From DATMNI01 sp035570275 (GTDB taxonomy: Bacteria > Acidobacteriota > Terriglobia > Bryobacterales > Bryobacteraceae): DNA of 18,165 nucleotides. The stretch lies in contig DATMNI010000061.1 of assembly GCA_035570275.1 (NCBI GenBank), positions 1 to 18,165 of the forward strand. The letters run 5' to 3'. The position numbers and the translations under genes were made by a program. Below are positions 1 through 7,678 of this stretch, piece by piece. The notes under the pieces are model-generated. The model saw nothing but the letters and a program-made list of their open reading frames with translations. It did no database searches and had not been told where the DNA came from. How positions within the stretch are numbered: position 1 is the first letter of the stretch; the number at the start of each line of letters is the position of its first letter.

Positions 1-47
1 TGCCGAGGCGTCCTTAGCGCGACTTTCCCAGATTACCCGATTCCCTT

Positions 48-299
48 CTAGATTGGCAATGGAAGCAGACGTTTGCAGATGGCGACCAGCTCGGAACCCG
101 GAGCCGGGAGTTGGGACACTATCACCCGTCCCGACAACTCGCCGCTGACGCCGAAGTGTTTGGCTTCCTGACCAGTGGGCGTATCGTCGTCCTCTCGTAC
201 AAAACACAGATCGATCCCGCCGCCCCCGACGATCTCGTAATTGGCTCCAAACGGCATTGGGGGAAGCGTCGGGACGATCCAAGCCGTACCTGTCGACAA
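48..299 (-). CDS. Small hypothetical protein, doubtful
   Basis: This is an 83-codon frame downstream of pgk on the same strand, after a gap of about 115 bases. I do not recognise it. The translation is protein-like, with a glycine run followed by an acidic patch (GGGGIDLCFVREDDD, about residues 25-39). It has no signal peptide and no membrane segment. The only start in the frame is TTG at 297-299, with no clear ribosome binding site. The frame stays open upstream to a TAA at 363-365, still with no ATG or GTG. It could be a small gene with a weak start, the 3' end of a decayed gene, or a chance frame. Nothing in the sequence points to a function. Confidence 0.3.
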   Translation of the reverse strand: MSTGTAWIVPTLPPMPFGANYEIVGGGGIDLCFVREDDDTPTGQEAKHFGVSGELSGRVIVSQLPAPGSELVAICKRLLPLPI

Positions 300-415
300 A
301 TCCCCTTGGCCTTCGCACCAGGAATCCGGGGGACGAACGGCGAGCTTGGCATCGCACGGTTCTTATGAGGATTCGTTAGCGCTTATGATGGTTGAGACCT
401 ACGCCCACCGGATAG

Positions 416-1591
416 TTATCTTTCGAGCGCCGCCACGCCGGGCAGTTTGATGCCGGCCAGGAACTCCAACGAAGCCCCGCCGCCGGTGGAAACATGCGAG
501 ATTTTGCTGGTCACGCCCGCCGCCTTGATGGCCTTTTCGGAATCGCCGCCGCCGACCACCGAAGTGGCGCCCGAGTCTGCCACCGCCCTGGCGAGTGCGA
601 CCGTCCCCTTATCGAACGGCGGCTTTTCGAAGATGCCCATGGGCCCGTTCCAGATGATCGTCTTCGCGCCCGCGATCACCGCGGCGAAGCTTTCGATAGT
701 CCTGGCCCCGATATCCACCGCGGTCTTGTCATCGGGGATGGTGGTGACGGTCTGATTGGCCGCGCCCGCCGCGATCTCCGAAACCACCACGTGGTCCAAC
801 GGCAGCATCAGCTTGCCGCCCAGTTCGGCTAGCAACTTCTTCGCTAGTTCCACCTTGTCTTCCTCTACCAGAGATTTGCCCGTGGGCAGCCCTTGTGCCC
901 GCAGGAAGGTGTAGGCCATGGCGCCGCCGATCAGAAGCTGGTCGACCACCTTGCCCAGGTTTCGAATGACCTCGATTTTGTCGGACACCTTGGCGCCGCC
1001 CAGGATCGCCACGCAGGGCCGCGGCGGAGTAGTGGTGGCCATACCCAGATACTTCAGTTCCTGTTCCATCAATAGCCCGGCGGCGGCTTTGGCCACGAAC
1101 GGAATCATGCCTTCGGTGGAAGCGTGAGCGCGGTGCGCCGAGCCGAAGGCGTCATTCACATAAACGTCACAGAGGGCCGCCAGTTGTTTGGCAAACACCG
1201 GATCGTTCTTCTCTTCCCCGGCGTGAAACCGGAGGTTTTCGAGCAGCAGCACCTGGCCCGGCGCCGGCTTCAGGGCCTCCACCGCGGGTCCCACGCAGTC
1301 GGGCGCCATAGTTACCTCGCGCCCCAACAATTCCCGCAGCCTGGCCGCGACCGGTTTCAGGCTCATTTCGGGATTCCGTTTGCCTTTGGGACGGTCCAGG
1401 TGCGAAGCCAGGATGACACCGGCGCCGTGATCGAGCGCGTACTGAATGGTGGCGAGCGACGCCTTGATGCGCTTGTCGCTGGTGATTTCCATGCCGCCCT
1501 TTTCGCTTTTCTGCAGCGGGACATTGAAATCCACCCGGATGAAGACACGTTTCCCCGTCAGATCGAGATCGCGTATGGATAAATAAGACAT
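416..1591 (-). CDS. pgk: Phosphoglycerate kinase
   Basis: This cytoplasmic glycolytic enzyme transfers phosphate between 1,3-bisphosphoglycerate and ADP, giving 3-phosphoglycerate and ATP. At 391 aa it is full length for a bacterial PGK. The family landmarks occur in order: RVDFNVPL (residues 19-26), SHLDRP (63-68; the usual form is SHLGRP), LENLRF (117-122), NDAFGSAHR (146-154) and GGAKVSDK (198-205). The hinge/nucleotide block WNGPMGIFE and the C-terminal GGGDS and STGGGASLEFL loops are also present. The ATG start is supported by a GAGG Shine-Dalgarno site seven bases upstream, which lies inside one arm of an inverted repeat (1599-1624). The gene is divergent from the DUF4920 gene. No gapA or tpiA is adjacent within the window, so it appears to be transcribed alone or with the doubtful small ORF behind it. 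Confidence 0.97.
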   Translation of the reverse strand: MSYLSIRDLDLTGKRVFIRVDFNVPLQKSEKGGMEITSDKRIKASLATIQYALDHGAGVILASHLDRPKGKRNPEMSLKPVAARLRELLGREVTMAPDCVGPAVEALKPAPGQVLLLENLRFHAGEEKNDPVFAKQLAALCDVYVNDAFGSAHRAHASTEGMIPFVAKAAAGLLMEQELKYLGMATTTPPRPCVAILGGAKVSDKIEVIRNLGKVVDQLLIGGAMAYTFLRAQGLPTGKSLVEEDKVELAKKLLAELGGKLMLPLDHVVVSEIAAGAANQTVTTIPDDKTAVDIGARTIESFAAVIAGAKTIIWNGPMGIFEKPPFDKGTVALARAVADSGATSVVGGGDSEKAIKAAGVTSKISHVSTGGGASLEFLAGIKLPGVAALER

Positions 1592-1598
1592 TTCAGGG

Positions 1599-1624
1599 CC
1601 TCAAATGTAGGTTTATATTTGAGG
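1599..1624. promoter_or_regulatory. Inverted repeat in divergent pgk/DUF4920 promoter region
   Basis: CCTCAAAT (1599-1606) and ATTTGAGG (1617-1624) are perfect 8-bp inverted arms around a 10-base AT-rich spacer. The spacer region holds a TATATT box (1614-1619) reading toward the DUF4920 gene and TATAAA on the other strand (1617-1612) reading toward pgk, so overlapping -10 elements are plausible. No good -35 is visible on either side. The GAGG in the pgk-side arm serves as the pgk Shine-Dalgarno site. A dimeric operator, or an RNA hairpin hiding that site, would fit; neither is shown. Confidence 0.5.
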
Positions 1625-1637
1625 TTACCATAGGGAG

Positions 1638-2096
1638 ATGCGCATCCAGTTAACGACTCTTGCATCCGTTCTTACAGCCGTCAGTCTGATCTCCGCCGCC
1701 GAGGTCAAGCTGGGCAAACCGCTGGCCGTGAAAGACCCGGTTTCCATTCAAGCGCTGCTGTCTCACGCCGGCAATTACGTGGGCAAGACCGTCCAGGTGA
1801 AGGGCAGGATCACCGAAGTCTGCCAGATGGCCGGCTGCTGGATGGAATTGACCAACGATGACGGGCAGCTTGTGCGCATCAAGGTGAACGATGGCGACAT
1901 CGTTTTTCCGAAGGACGCGGCCGGCAAGGAAGCCGTGGCCGAAGGCAAGTTCGCCAGGATCGAATTGACGCGCGCGCAAGCCGTGGCGCAGGCCAAAGAA
2001 GAAGCCGATGAAAAGGGCCGCAAGTTCGACCCGGCGTCGGTGAAGGGCGGCATCACCATCTACCAGATCGAGGGCACTGGCGCGGTGATCCAGTAG
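1638..2096 (+). CDS. Exported DUF4920 (OB-fold-like) protein
   Basis: This 152-aa protein has a Sec signal peptide (about residues 1-20, a hydrophobic stretch ending in ISAA). The rest matches what I know of the DUF4920 family: a short lead-in, a strand-rich core VGKTVQVKGRITEV (about 48-61), the diagnostic C-x4-GCWM motif (C62, G66-M69), then PKDAAGKEAVAEGKF (about 90-105). A charged alanine-rich helix and a final strand, GGITIYQIEGTGAVIQ, close the protein. The family is small, exported and OB-fold-like; its biochemical role is not established, and the paired cysteines could bind metal or take part in redox chemistry (inference). The start is fixed by an in-frame TAG just upstream. GGGAG abuts the ATG directly, which is too close for a good ribosome site, while GAGG lies 13 bases away, so initiation looks weak. 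It is divergent from pgk, with no obvious functional link. Confidence 0.85.
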   Translation: MRIQLTTLASVLTAVSLISAAEVKLGKPLAVKDPVSIQALLSHAGNYVGKTVQVKGRITEVCQMAGCWMELTNDDGQLVRIKVNDGDIVFPKDAAGKEAVAEGKFARIELTRAQAVAQAKEEADEKGRKFDPASVKGGITIYQIEGTGAVIQ

Positions 2097-2106
2097 TCCG
2101 CTTTTT

Positions 2107-2131
2107 GTTTGTGGGGCAGGTTGGCAACCTT
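2107..2131. repeat. Dispersed palindromic repeat, diverged copy
   Basis: The plus strand carries TTTGTGGGGCAGGTT followed by GGCAACCT. The first 15 bases match the complement of 15079-15093 exactly, and GCAGGTT-ggc-AACCT forms the same kind of small palindrome seen at 15069-15085. It lies just after the DUF4920 stop, where it could also act in the RNA as a weak hairpin. Confidence 0.6.
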
Positions 2132-2287
2132 CTGCTGGCCAGCCAACGGGTGGCGCCAGCGGCAGCCGCGGGATTCCGGTTTCGCTTTCCGCAACTGGCG
2201 CCGGCGCTGGCGGATCTGTTTCGGTAGCTATCTTGCCGAATTCGGTCGGCTTGCTGGCTTTCCGCCGGCGGATGACTCCATACCTCC

Positions 2288-2578
2288 TCAGGATACATCC
2301 GCTGCTGACGCCGAATGGGGCGGCGCCATTATGACCAAGCCTATTAGAAGCCGATCGGAAGATCCGTAACGGTATTCGCCCTGTGTCAGATCGGGACCGC
2401 GGCCGCCTTCGCCCTTCAAACCGTGACATTCGGCGCAGTGCGAGCGGAAGCTTCGGGCGCCCGCCGCGGCGTCCTCCCGCGAGGTGTGTGTGTTGCGAAC
2501 CTGGGCACTAAGGACGGCTGTCAGCAGGCAAGGAGCGCCTAGCCTGAGAATTATATCGCGCTGCGCACGGGATCCCAT
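2288..2578 (-). pseudogene. Truncated c-type cytochrome
   Basis: The frame gives 96 aa. It starts with a signal-peptide-like segment (IILRLGAPCLLTAVLSAQ) and continues into a class I cytochrome c front half: a CAECH haem site followed by GLKGEGGRGPDLTQGEYRYG. That block is typical of acidobacterial cytochromes that precede or accompany PQQ enzymes. In intact relatives it continues with a further 30-40 residues holding the methionine ligand (usually a G-x-P-G-x-x-MP-like segment) and a final helix. Here the similarity stops at about residue 80, the tail MAPPHSASAADVS is unrelated, and no other frame restores the missing part. I read it as a 3'-truncated remnant. A very short functional monohaem protein is less likely because the sixth haem ligand region is not recognisable. 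Confidence 0.6.
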
Positions 2579-2698
2579 TCGCAGATGCCAAGGGCCACGG
2601 CCCTATGCCCATAGTCGTTAAAATAGCGCTGAGGAACTCCACTTCCGTTCCGCCCGACATATTTCCCACGACACTGCACCGATTTCTGCTCTCTGGGC

Positions 2699-2757
2699 GT
2701 ACTGTAGTACCTTTCCAAACTGTACGTTTCCGCACTTATGCCCCCAATGTGTAATAA
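2699..2757 (+). promoter_or_regulatory. Possible promoter of the helicase-nuclease gene
   Basis: The 187 bases before the helicase gene hold no gene. GTACTGTAGTAC (2699-2710) is a short inverted repeat (5-bp arms, 2-base centre). TAATAA (2752-2757) sits eight bases before the ATG, where a -10 box of a leaderless transcript would lie. No convincing -35 and no Shine-Dalgarno are visible. AGGGCC-ac-GGCCCT (2591-2604) is a further small palindrome upstream. All of this is suggestive only. Confidence 0.25.
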
Positions 2758-2765
2758 AGTAAAGT

Positions 2766-5700
2766 ATGGATGGTCTGCAAACGCCAGAGGAAATTGCAGC
2801 AGATGCGCCGGTGGCCGATATCGGTCGCATTCGGATGCGACGGCTGTTTGAGTTTCTGAGGGCTTTGGACGAGCGGAAAAACCCGATACCGCTTCAAATC
2901 AAAGATCACCCGTGGCTTCTGCCTCTCCATGAGTTGCCCTGTCATCCCGACGTCCAATTGTTCCGGAACGGTCAGGCGGACGGCGAGGCGATCTGCTTAC
3001 TGAAAGTCGCGAAGCCCCAGCTCACGGAGGCACCGAAGCCACCGGAAGACCTCAGCGGATGGCTCACGCCTACGTGGCAGCAGTGGAAAGGTCCAATCGA
3101 ATTCCTGCCAACCCGCAGCTTTCCAGCGCCGGATGGGACGGGTACCGTCGTGGCGTTCGAGAGTAATGGCAGCCGCGTCACGGCGCTCTCCAGGTATAGA
3201 GCTGATAGGGTGGCTTGGCAAGTAGCTGAGGCGCCCGCCAGGAGGGCGCATGAGCTGTACGAGAGACTCTACACCCTTTGGGGCGAGTTGCGGCGCGATG
3301 GTGAATCAGCGGAACTGGTCCTGGGAAACGGTCTGCTGAACTGGCGCGTCTCTGGGGCCGAGATTCATCATCCGCTAATCGTTGCGCGCGTCCAGCTCGT
3401 TTTTGACCCTGATACTTCGATGTTCCGTGTTTTGGATACCGGAGATCCTCCTGAACTCTACCACACGCTCTTCCGGAAAATGGGCAACGTTCCGGGGAGT
3501 GTGCAAAACGAGATCCGACAGTCTTTCGAGAGGGAGCCGGTTCACCCTCTGGGCGAAGGATCTGCGCTCCTTGAATGGTGCCGGCGCGTCGCCCGATGGC
3601 TCGATAGTGAGGGCGAAGCACTCGATCGGGTTCCGGCCGACATGCTCGCGACTCCAAGGATTGCGGAGACCCCCTGGCTCTTTGTTCGGTCACGAGCGCT
3701 TGGTTACGGCGCCGCCCTGGATTCAATTCTCCACGACCTGGGTTCGCGGGCCGATCTTCCGCCGGCGTTGGCCGAGATCGCAGGCCATTCTGTAGCAGAA
3801 ACAGAACGTGCCGGTAGCGAACCTGGGGAGGGGGTGAAAGAGCAGGCCCTATTCTGCTTGCCGGCCAACGAGGAGCAGACCGACATCGCACGGTCCATAT
3901 CCAACCGAGCAGGCGTTGTGGTGCAAGGTCCGCCTGGTACAGGCAAGACGCACACCATCGCGAACCTCATTGGGCATTTTCTGGCTCAGGGGAAAAGTGT
4001 CCTTGTTACCAGCCATACCTCCAAGGCCCTTCGGGTTCTGCGCGATAAAGTTCCTGAACAACTCAGACCCCTCTGCGTCAGCGTCCTTGACGACGACTTG
4101 GCCAGCCGGGACGAGCTTAAGTATTCAGTGAATCAGATAGTTGCCAATCTGGGGGGAACGCGCTCCGAGGGTCTGCGGGAGGAGAGTATAAATAGCCGAG
4201 AAAGGCGCCGGCAAATCCAGGAAGAACTCAGCAATTTGCGGAATGAGCTGCGGTTGGCACTGTCGGATGAGTACCGGCCGGTCCTTGTCGCGGGCGAAGG
4301 CACACCGCCGTCAGACGCGGCCAGAGTAGTAGCAGCTTCGTTTCGAACTGACGACTGGGTTCCTTCTCCGGTAGAACTGGGCGCGCCACTGCCCCTTAGT
4401 GAGCCTGAACTAGGCGAGTTGTATGCCAGCAACCGACTGCCGCAGGGCGATGAAGACGAACTCAGACGTTGGCTGCCGCCGATGGAGTCCATTCTCGCCC
4501 CCGACCGAGTGGCGGAGATCGTTCGGGAGCTTCAGTCGATTGCCGCCTCGGCACCGCCGTCGGCAGCTTTCTGGGACGAGAGATTCCTTACCCGAAGCGC
4601 TTTGGAAGAACTGAGAAAACTTACAAACTGCGCGACGAGCCAATTCGTAGCTGAGTCATGGACAATTCAGATCCTGCACGACTCCCAGGAAGATCCTTCG
4701 GCTAAACCCTGGCACCGTCTTGTGTCGGCTGTGGGAGAAGTGACGCAGGCAAGCCTCGAGTTTCGCGAAACTGAGATGGAACTCGGACCGCATCTGGCCG
4801 GTGGAGACGATCTTGAAACACAGATCTCGACTTTAGAGCAGATTCAGGCTCATCTTCAGAATGGCGGATGCCTTGAAGGATTTCTCACGGGGATGGTCCA
4901 CCGTAAATGGACCCGCTACCTGGGCTCAGTCCAAGTGAACGGACGTAAACCCCGAAGCAAGAAGGAAATCCAGGTCTTGCTTGATAAGGCACGGCTGGAG
5001 AAACGCTGGCAGGGGTTGGCGACGCGGTGGTCGCGCCAGGTAACAGCGATCGGTGGCCCGGATGCAGGCCGGTTCGGTCCGCGCCCAGAGTCGGCCTATC
5101 GCCAACATGCTGCGGTGATTCGGACGTGCCTCGATTGGCGGGCAGTCCGGTGGGTCCCCCTGGAGCGGGAGATGGCGGCATCGGGCGTCCAGTGGAGCAA
5201 GTGCCTGATCGGTATCGCTCCCGTAGCGCACTCGTGCGGCGAGATCATGCGCCTCCGTGATGCCCTTCAACAACGGCTTCAGCCCGAAATAGACGCACGC
5301 ATTCGGATCGTCCATCGAGATGAATTGAATTCCGAGCTTGTTCGGTGCACCGAGTATCTCGACGCCGGGTCCCGCGATGAGGGACCCACTGTCGTTGTCA
5401 GGCAGTTAATAGAGGCCTTGCGGCTCCTGGACGCAACCGGGTATTCCAGCGCCTTCGACCGCCTCCGCGCCTTGCATGCCGAATTACCGCATTACGCGCG
5501 CAGAGTAGAGTTGCTCGGAAAACTCGGAACGGCTGCTCGCGAATGGATGTGCGCTATTCGGGACCGCCGTGCTCACCACGGTCTAGCGGCTCTTCCGGGT
5601 AACTCTACGAGCGCGTGGAGATGGCGCCAGTTTAACGATGAGCTTGAGCATCGCGCGTCGCGCTCGATGCCAGCCCTGCAGGAAAAAATTACGGCCAAGA

Positions 5701-7502
5701 CCCAAGAGCTCGAACTGGAGACCACCGCTCTCATTAAGAGCGCCGCTTGGTGGGGTCAACATCAAAGAATGGAGAAGCGCCCTGAGGCTAAGCAGGCGCT
5801 GCATTATTGGGTGGACGCCCTTCTGGGCAGCCGCGGCACCGGCCAGAGAGCTGTGCGGCTCAAAGCGGACGCGAGACGCTTAATGGCAAAGTGCCGAGAG
5901 GCAGTGCCGGTGTGGATCATGCCACTGGCACGCGTTGTCGAGAATTTCGACCCATCCAAAACCCGATTCGACCTTGTTATAGTGGACGAAGCCAGCCAAG
6001 CCGACCTGATGGGGCTGATCCCGTTGTACATGGCGGAGAAGGCCGTGGTCGTCGGCGACGATGAACAGGTCACTCCTGACGCCGTCGGGCAGAATACCTC
6101 CGACATCGACGGTCTGATCTCTTCATACTTGGAGGGCATACCGGGCGGCCGTCTTTTTGACCGCACCTACTCTCTATACAGCATTGCAAAGGCGAATTTT
6201 GGAGTGCCGATTCGCCTTCGGGAGCACTTCCGCTGTGCTCCCGACATTATTCAGTTCAGCAATGCTCTGTCGTACAATTTCGAGATTAGGCCCCTGCGAG
6301 ATGCTTCGAAGTGCACTATCCGGCCCCACTTGATCTCGTACAAGGTTGAAGGGCTCCGCGGAGAGGGCAAGTGCAATAAGGTCGAAGCTGAGGCAGTCAC
6401 TTCCCTGATAGCCGCGATGTGCACCTTACCCGCGTATCAGAACACCTCGATCGGAGTTGTCTCACTGCTCGGGGCTGAACAGGCCGGCCTGATCGACCGA
6501 ATGCTTCGGAATCGAATCCCCGCACAGGATTACGTCAAACGTCGAATCGTGTGCGGAAACGCCCTCCAGTTCCAAGGGGATGAACGCGACGTCATGATCT
6601 TGTCAATGGTCGATAGCCCAAAAGGCGGTCCCTTGTCCCTTCGGTCAGACGGCGCGCACAACATGTACAAGCAGCGGTATAATGTCGCGGCGAGTCGGGC
6701 CCGCGATCAGATGTGGGTCGTGCATTCGCTTGATCCGCAGACAGACCTCCAACCTGAAGACTTGAGAAGGAGGCTACTTCACCATGTACTGCATCCTGCC
6801 GAGTTGCGGGACCGTTTTGCCAATGCCCAGGAGCGGGTCGAGTCGGAGTTCGAGCGGCAGGTAGCCGCTCGACTGATTGCGGCAGGTTACAAAGTTGTAC
6901 CGCAATGGAGAGTAGGCGCCTATAGAATCGACCTCGTCATTGAGGGGACGGCTCGGCGGCTGGCGGTCGAATGCGATGGTGATCGATACCACCCGCCCGA
7001 ACACTTGGACGCCGATATACGCCGCCAAGAGATCCTTCAGAGGCTGGGATGGACTTTCGTTCGGCTACGTGGGGGTCAGTACTTCCGGAATCCTAAACTT
7101 ACTATGGAGCCAGTCTTCGAAAAACTGGCCGAGCTTGGGATAGAACCGCTCTCCAACGATCCTCCTGGGGAGGCCCAAACAACCGACTTAACGGATGAGG
7201 TCATTCGTGTGGCATCCGATCTTCGTCGTCAATGGGAAAATCCCACCGAAAATCAGGAGAATAGCAGTGAGGATAGCGGCTCCGGCCGCAAGATCACTGA
7301 CGTACCAGATGCCGAGATCAAGTCCGCCATCCGGAAGTGCGTAAGATCAAACCCCACTCAGGACGAACTTGTGCAGGCGGTCTGGCAGGCACTTGGTTTC
7401 CAGCACGACAGCGAGCCAATCAAACGCCGAATCATCGGAGTCTTGACTGACCTACTGCTTGCCAAACAAGTCTGTAGGGGGAGTGACTTGCGCTTCTTTT
7501 GA
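2766..7502 (+). CDS. Giant UPF1-like SF1 helicase with C-terminal Vsr/MTES-type nuclease
   Basis: This 1578-aa protein has helicase motifs in order: Q (Q371), Walker A GPPGTGKT (388-395), Ia VLVTSHTSKA (412-421), II DEAS (1074-1077), III GDDEQ (1097-1101), IV-like LREHFRC (1151-1157), V-like GNALQFQGDERD (1264-1275) and VI YNVAASRAR (1305-1313). This is the COG1112/UPF1-like group. Between motifs Ia and II lie about 650 residues, including a coiled-coil-prone stretch (about 470-500). Residues 1359-1445 form a Vsr/DUF559/MTES_1575-like nuclease fold with D1389 and E1402-C-D1404 as likely metal ligands, then RRQEILQRLGW. The last 70 residues resemble the small helical DUF3320-type tail. The N-terminal 365 residues are unassigned. 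Relatives with this helicase-nuclease layout occur among anti-phage defence genes; activity here is inferred. No partner gene is adjacent. There is no Shine-Dalgarno, and third codon positions look less GC-biased than in neighbouring genes, which fits acquisition by transfer. Confidence 0.88.
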   Translation: MDGLQTPEEIAADAPVADIGRIRMRRLFEFLRALDERKNPIPLQIKDHPWLLPLHELPCHPDVQLFRNGQADGEAICLLKVAKPQLTEAPKPPEDLSGWLTPTWQQWKGPIEFLPTRSFPAPDGTGTVVAFESNGSRVTALSRYRADRVAWQVAEAPARRAHELYERLYTLWGELRRDGESAELVLGNGLLNWRVSGAEIHHPLIVARVQLVFDPDTSMFRVLDTGDPPELYHTLFRKMGNVPGSVQNEIRQSFEREPVHPLGEGSALLEWCRRVARWLDSEGEALDRVPADMLATPRIAETPWLFVRSRALGYGAALDSILHDLGSRADLPPALAEIAGHSVAETERAGSEPGEGVKEQALFCLPANEEQTDIARSISNRAGVVVQGPPGTGKTHTIANLIGHFLAQGKSVLVTSHTSKALRVLRDKVPEQLRPLCVSVLDDDLASRDELKYSVNQIVANLGGTRSEGLREESINSRERRRQIQEELSNLRNELRLALSDEYRPVLVAGEGTPPSDAARVVAASFRTDDWVPSPVELGAPLPLSEPELGELYASNRLPQGDEDELRRWLPPMESILAPDRVAEIVRELQSIAASAPPSAAFWDERFLTRSALEELRKLTNCATSQFVAESWTIQILHDSQEDPSAKPWHRLVSAVGEVTQASLEFRETEMELGPHLAGGDDLETQISTLEQIQAHLQNGGCLEGFLTGMVHRKWTRYLGSVQVNGRKPRSKKEIQVLLDKARLEKRWQGLATRWSRQVTAIGGPDAGRFGPRPESAYRQHAAVIRTCLDWRAVRWVPLEREMAASGVQWSKCLIGIAPVAHSCGEIMRLRDALQQRLQPEIDARIRIVHRDELNSELVRCTEYLDAGSRDEGPTVVVRQLIEALRLLDATGYSSAFDRLRALHAELPHYARRVELLGKLGTAAREWMCAIRDRRAHHGLAALPGNSTSAWRWRQFNDELEHRASRSMPALQEKITAKTQELELETTALIKSAAWWGQHQRMEKRPEAKQALHYWVDALLGSRGTGQRAVRLKADARRLMAKCREAVPVWIMPLARVVENFDPSKTRFDLVIVDEASQADLMGLIPLYMAEKAVVVGDDEQVTPDAVGQNTSDIDGLISSYLEGIPGGRLFDRTYSLYSIAKANFGVPIRLREHFRCAPDIIQFSNALSYNFEIRPLRDASKCTIRPHLISYKVEGLRGEGKCNKVEAEAVTSLIAAMCTLPAYQNTSIGVVSLLGAEQAGLIDRMLRNRIPAQDYVKRRIVCGNALQFQGDERDVMILSMVDSPKGGPLSLRSDGAHNMYKQRYNVAASRARDQMWVVHSLDPQTDLQPEDLRRRLLHHVLHPAELRDRFANAQERVESEFERQVAARLIAAGYKVVPQWRVGAYRIDLVIEGTARRLAVECDGDRYHPPEHLDADIRRQEILQRLGWTFVRLRGGQYFRNPKLTMEPVFEKLAELGIEPLSNDPPGEAQTTDLTDEVIRVASDLRRQWENPTENQENSSEDSGSGRKITDVPDAEIKSAIRKCVRSNPTQDELVQAVWQALGFQHDSEPIKRRIIGVLTDLLLAKQVCRGSDLRFF

Positions 7503-7604
7503 GTCCTGGACCGAAAGGACGCCGAAGTCCCGATCTGACAAAGCGTTGACCAAACACGGGCCTCAGACCGGAGTGTGACTTGCGACGCGGGGCACCGCTC
7601 CCTG

Positions 7605-7650
7605 AACGGTCGCGGCTCTGGACGTGGCTTCATTCAGAGCCACGACCGTT
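7605..7650. terminator. Strong hairpin between convergent genes
   Basis: AACGGTCGCGGCTCTG (7605-7620) pairs with CAGAGCCACGACCGTT (7635-7650). This is a 16-bp stem with a single C/A mismatch and a 14-base loop. It sits about 100 bases after the helicase stop and 29 bases beyond the PQQ dehydrogenase stop, so it could end transcription from both sides. There is no T-tract on either strand, so it is not a textbook intrinsic terminator. The rest of 7503-7678 shows nothing recognisable. Confidence 0.5.
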
Positions 7651-7678
7651 ACCGAGAGTCACAGGCCAGCTCAGCCCA

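Noticed and set aside
1650..2429. A 259-codon minus-strand frame spanning the DUF4920 gene and the cytochrome remnant
   Set aside because: Most of it is antisense to the DUF4920 gene, and the part outside it shows no family resemblance.
3178..3891. A 237-codon minus-strand frame inside the helicase gene
   Set aside because: Arg/Pro-rich shadow; the plus-strand helicase frame is continuous and motif-bearing here.
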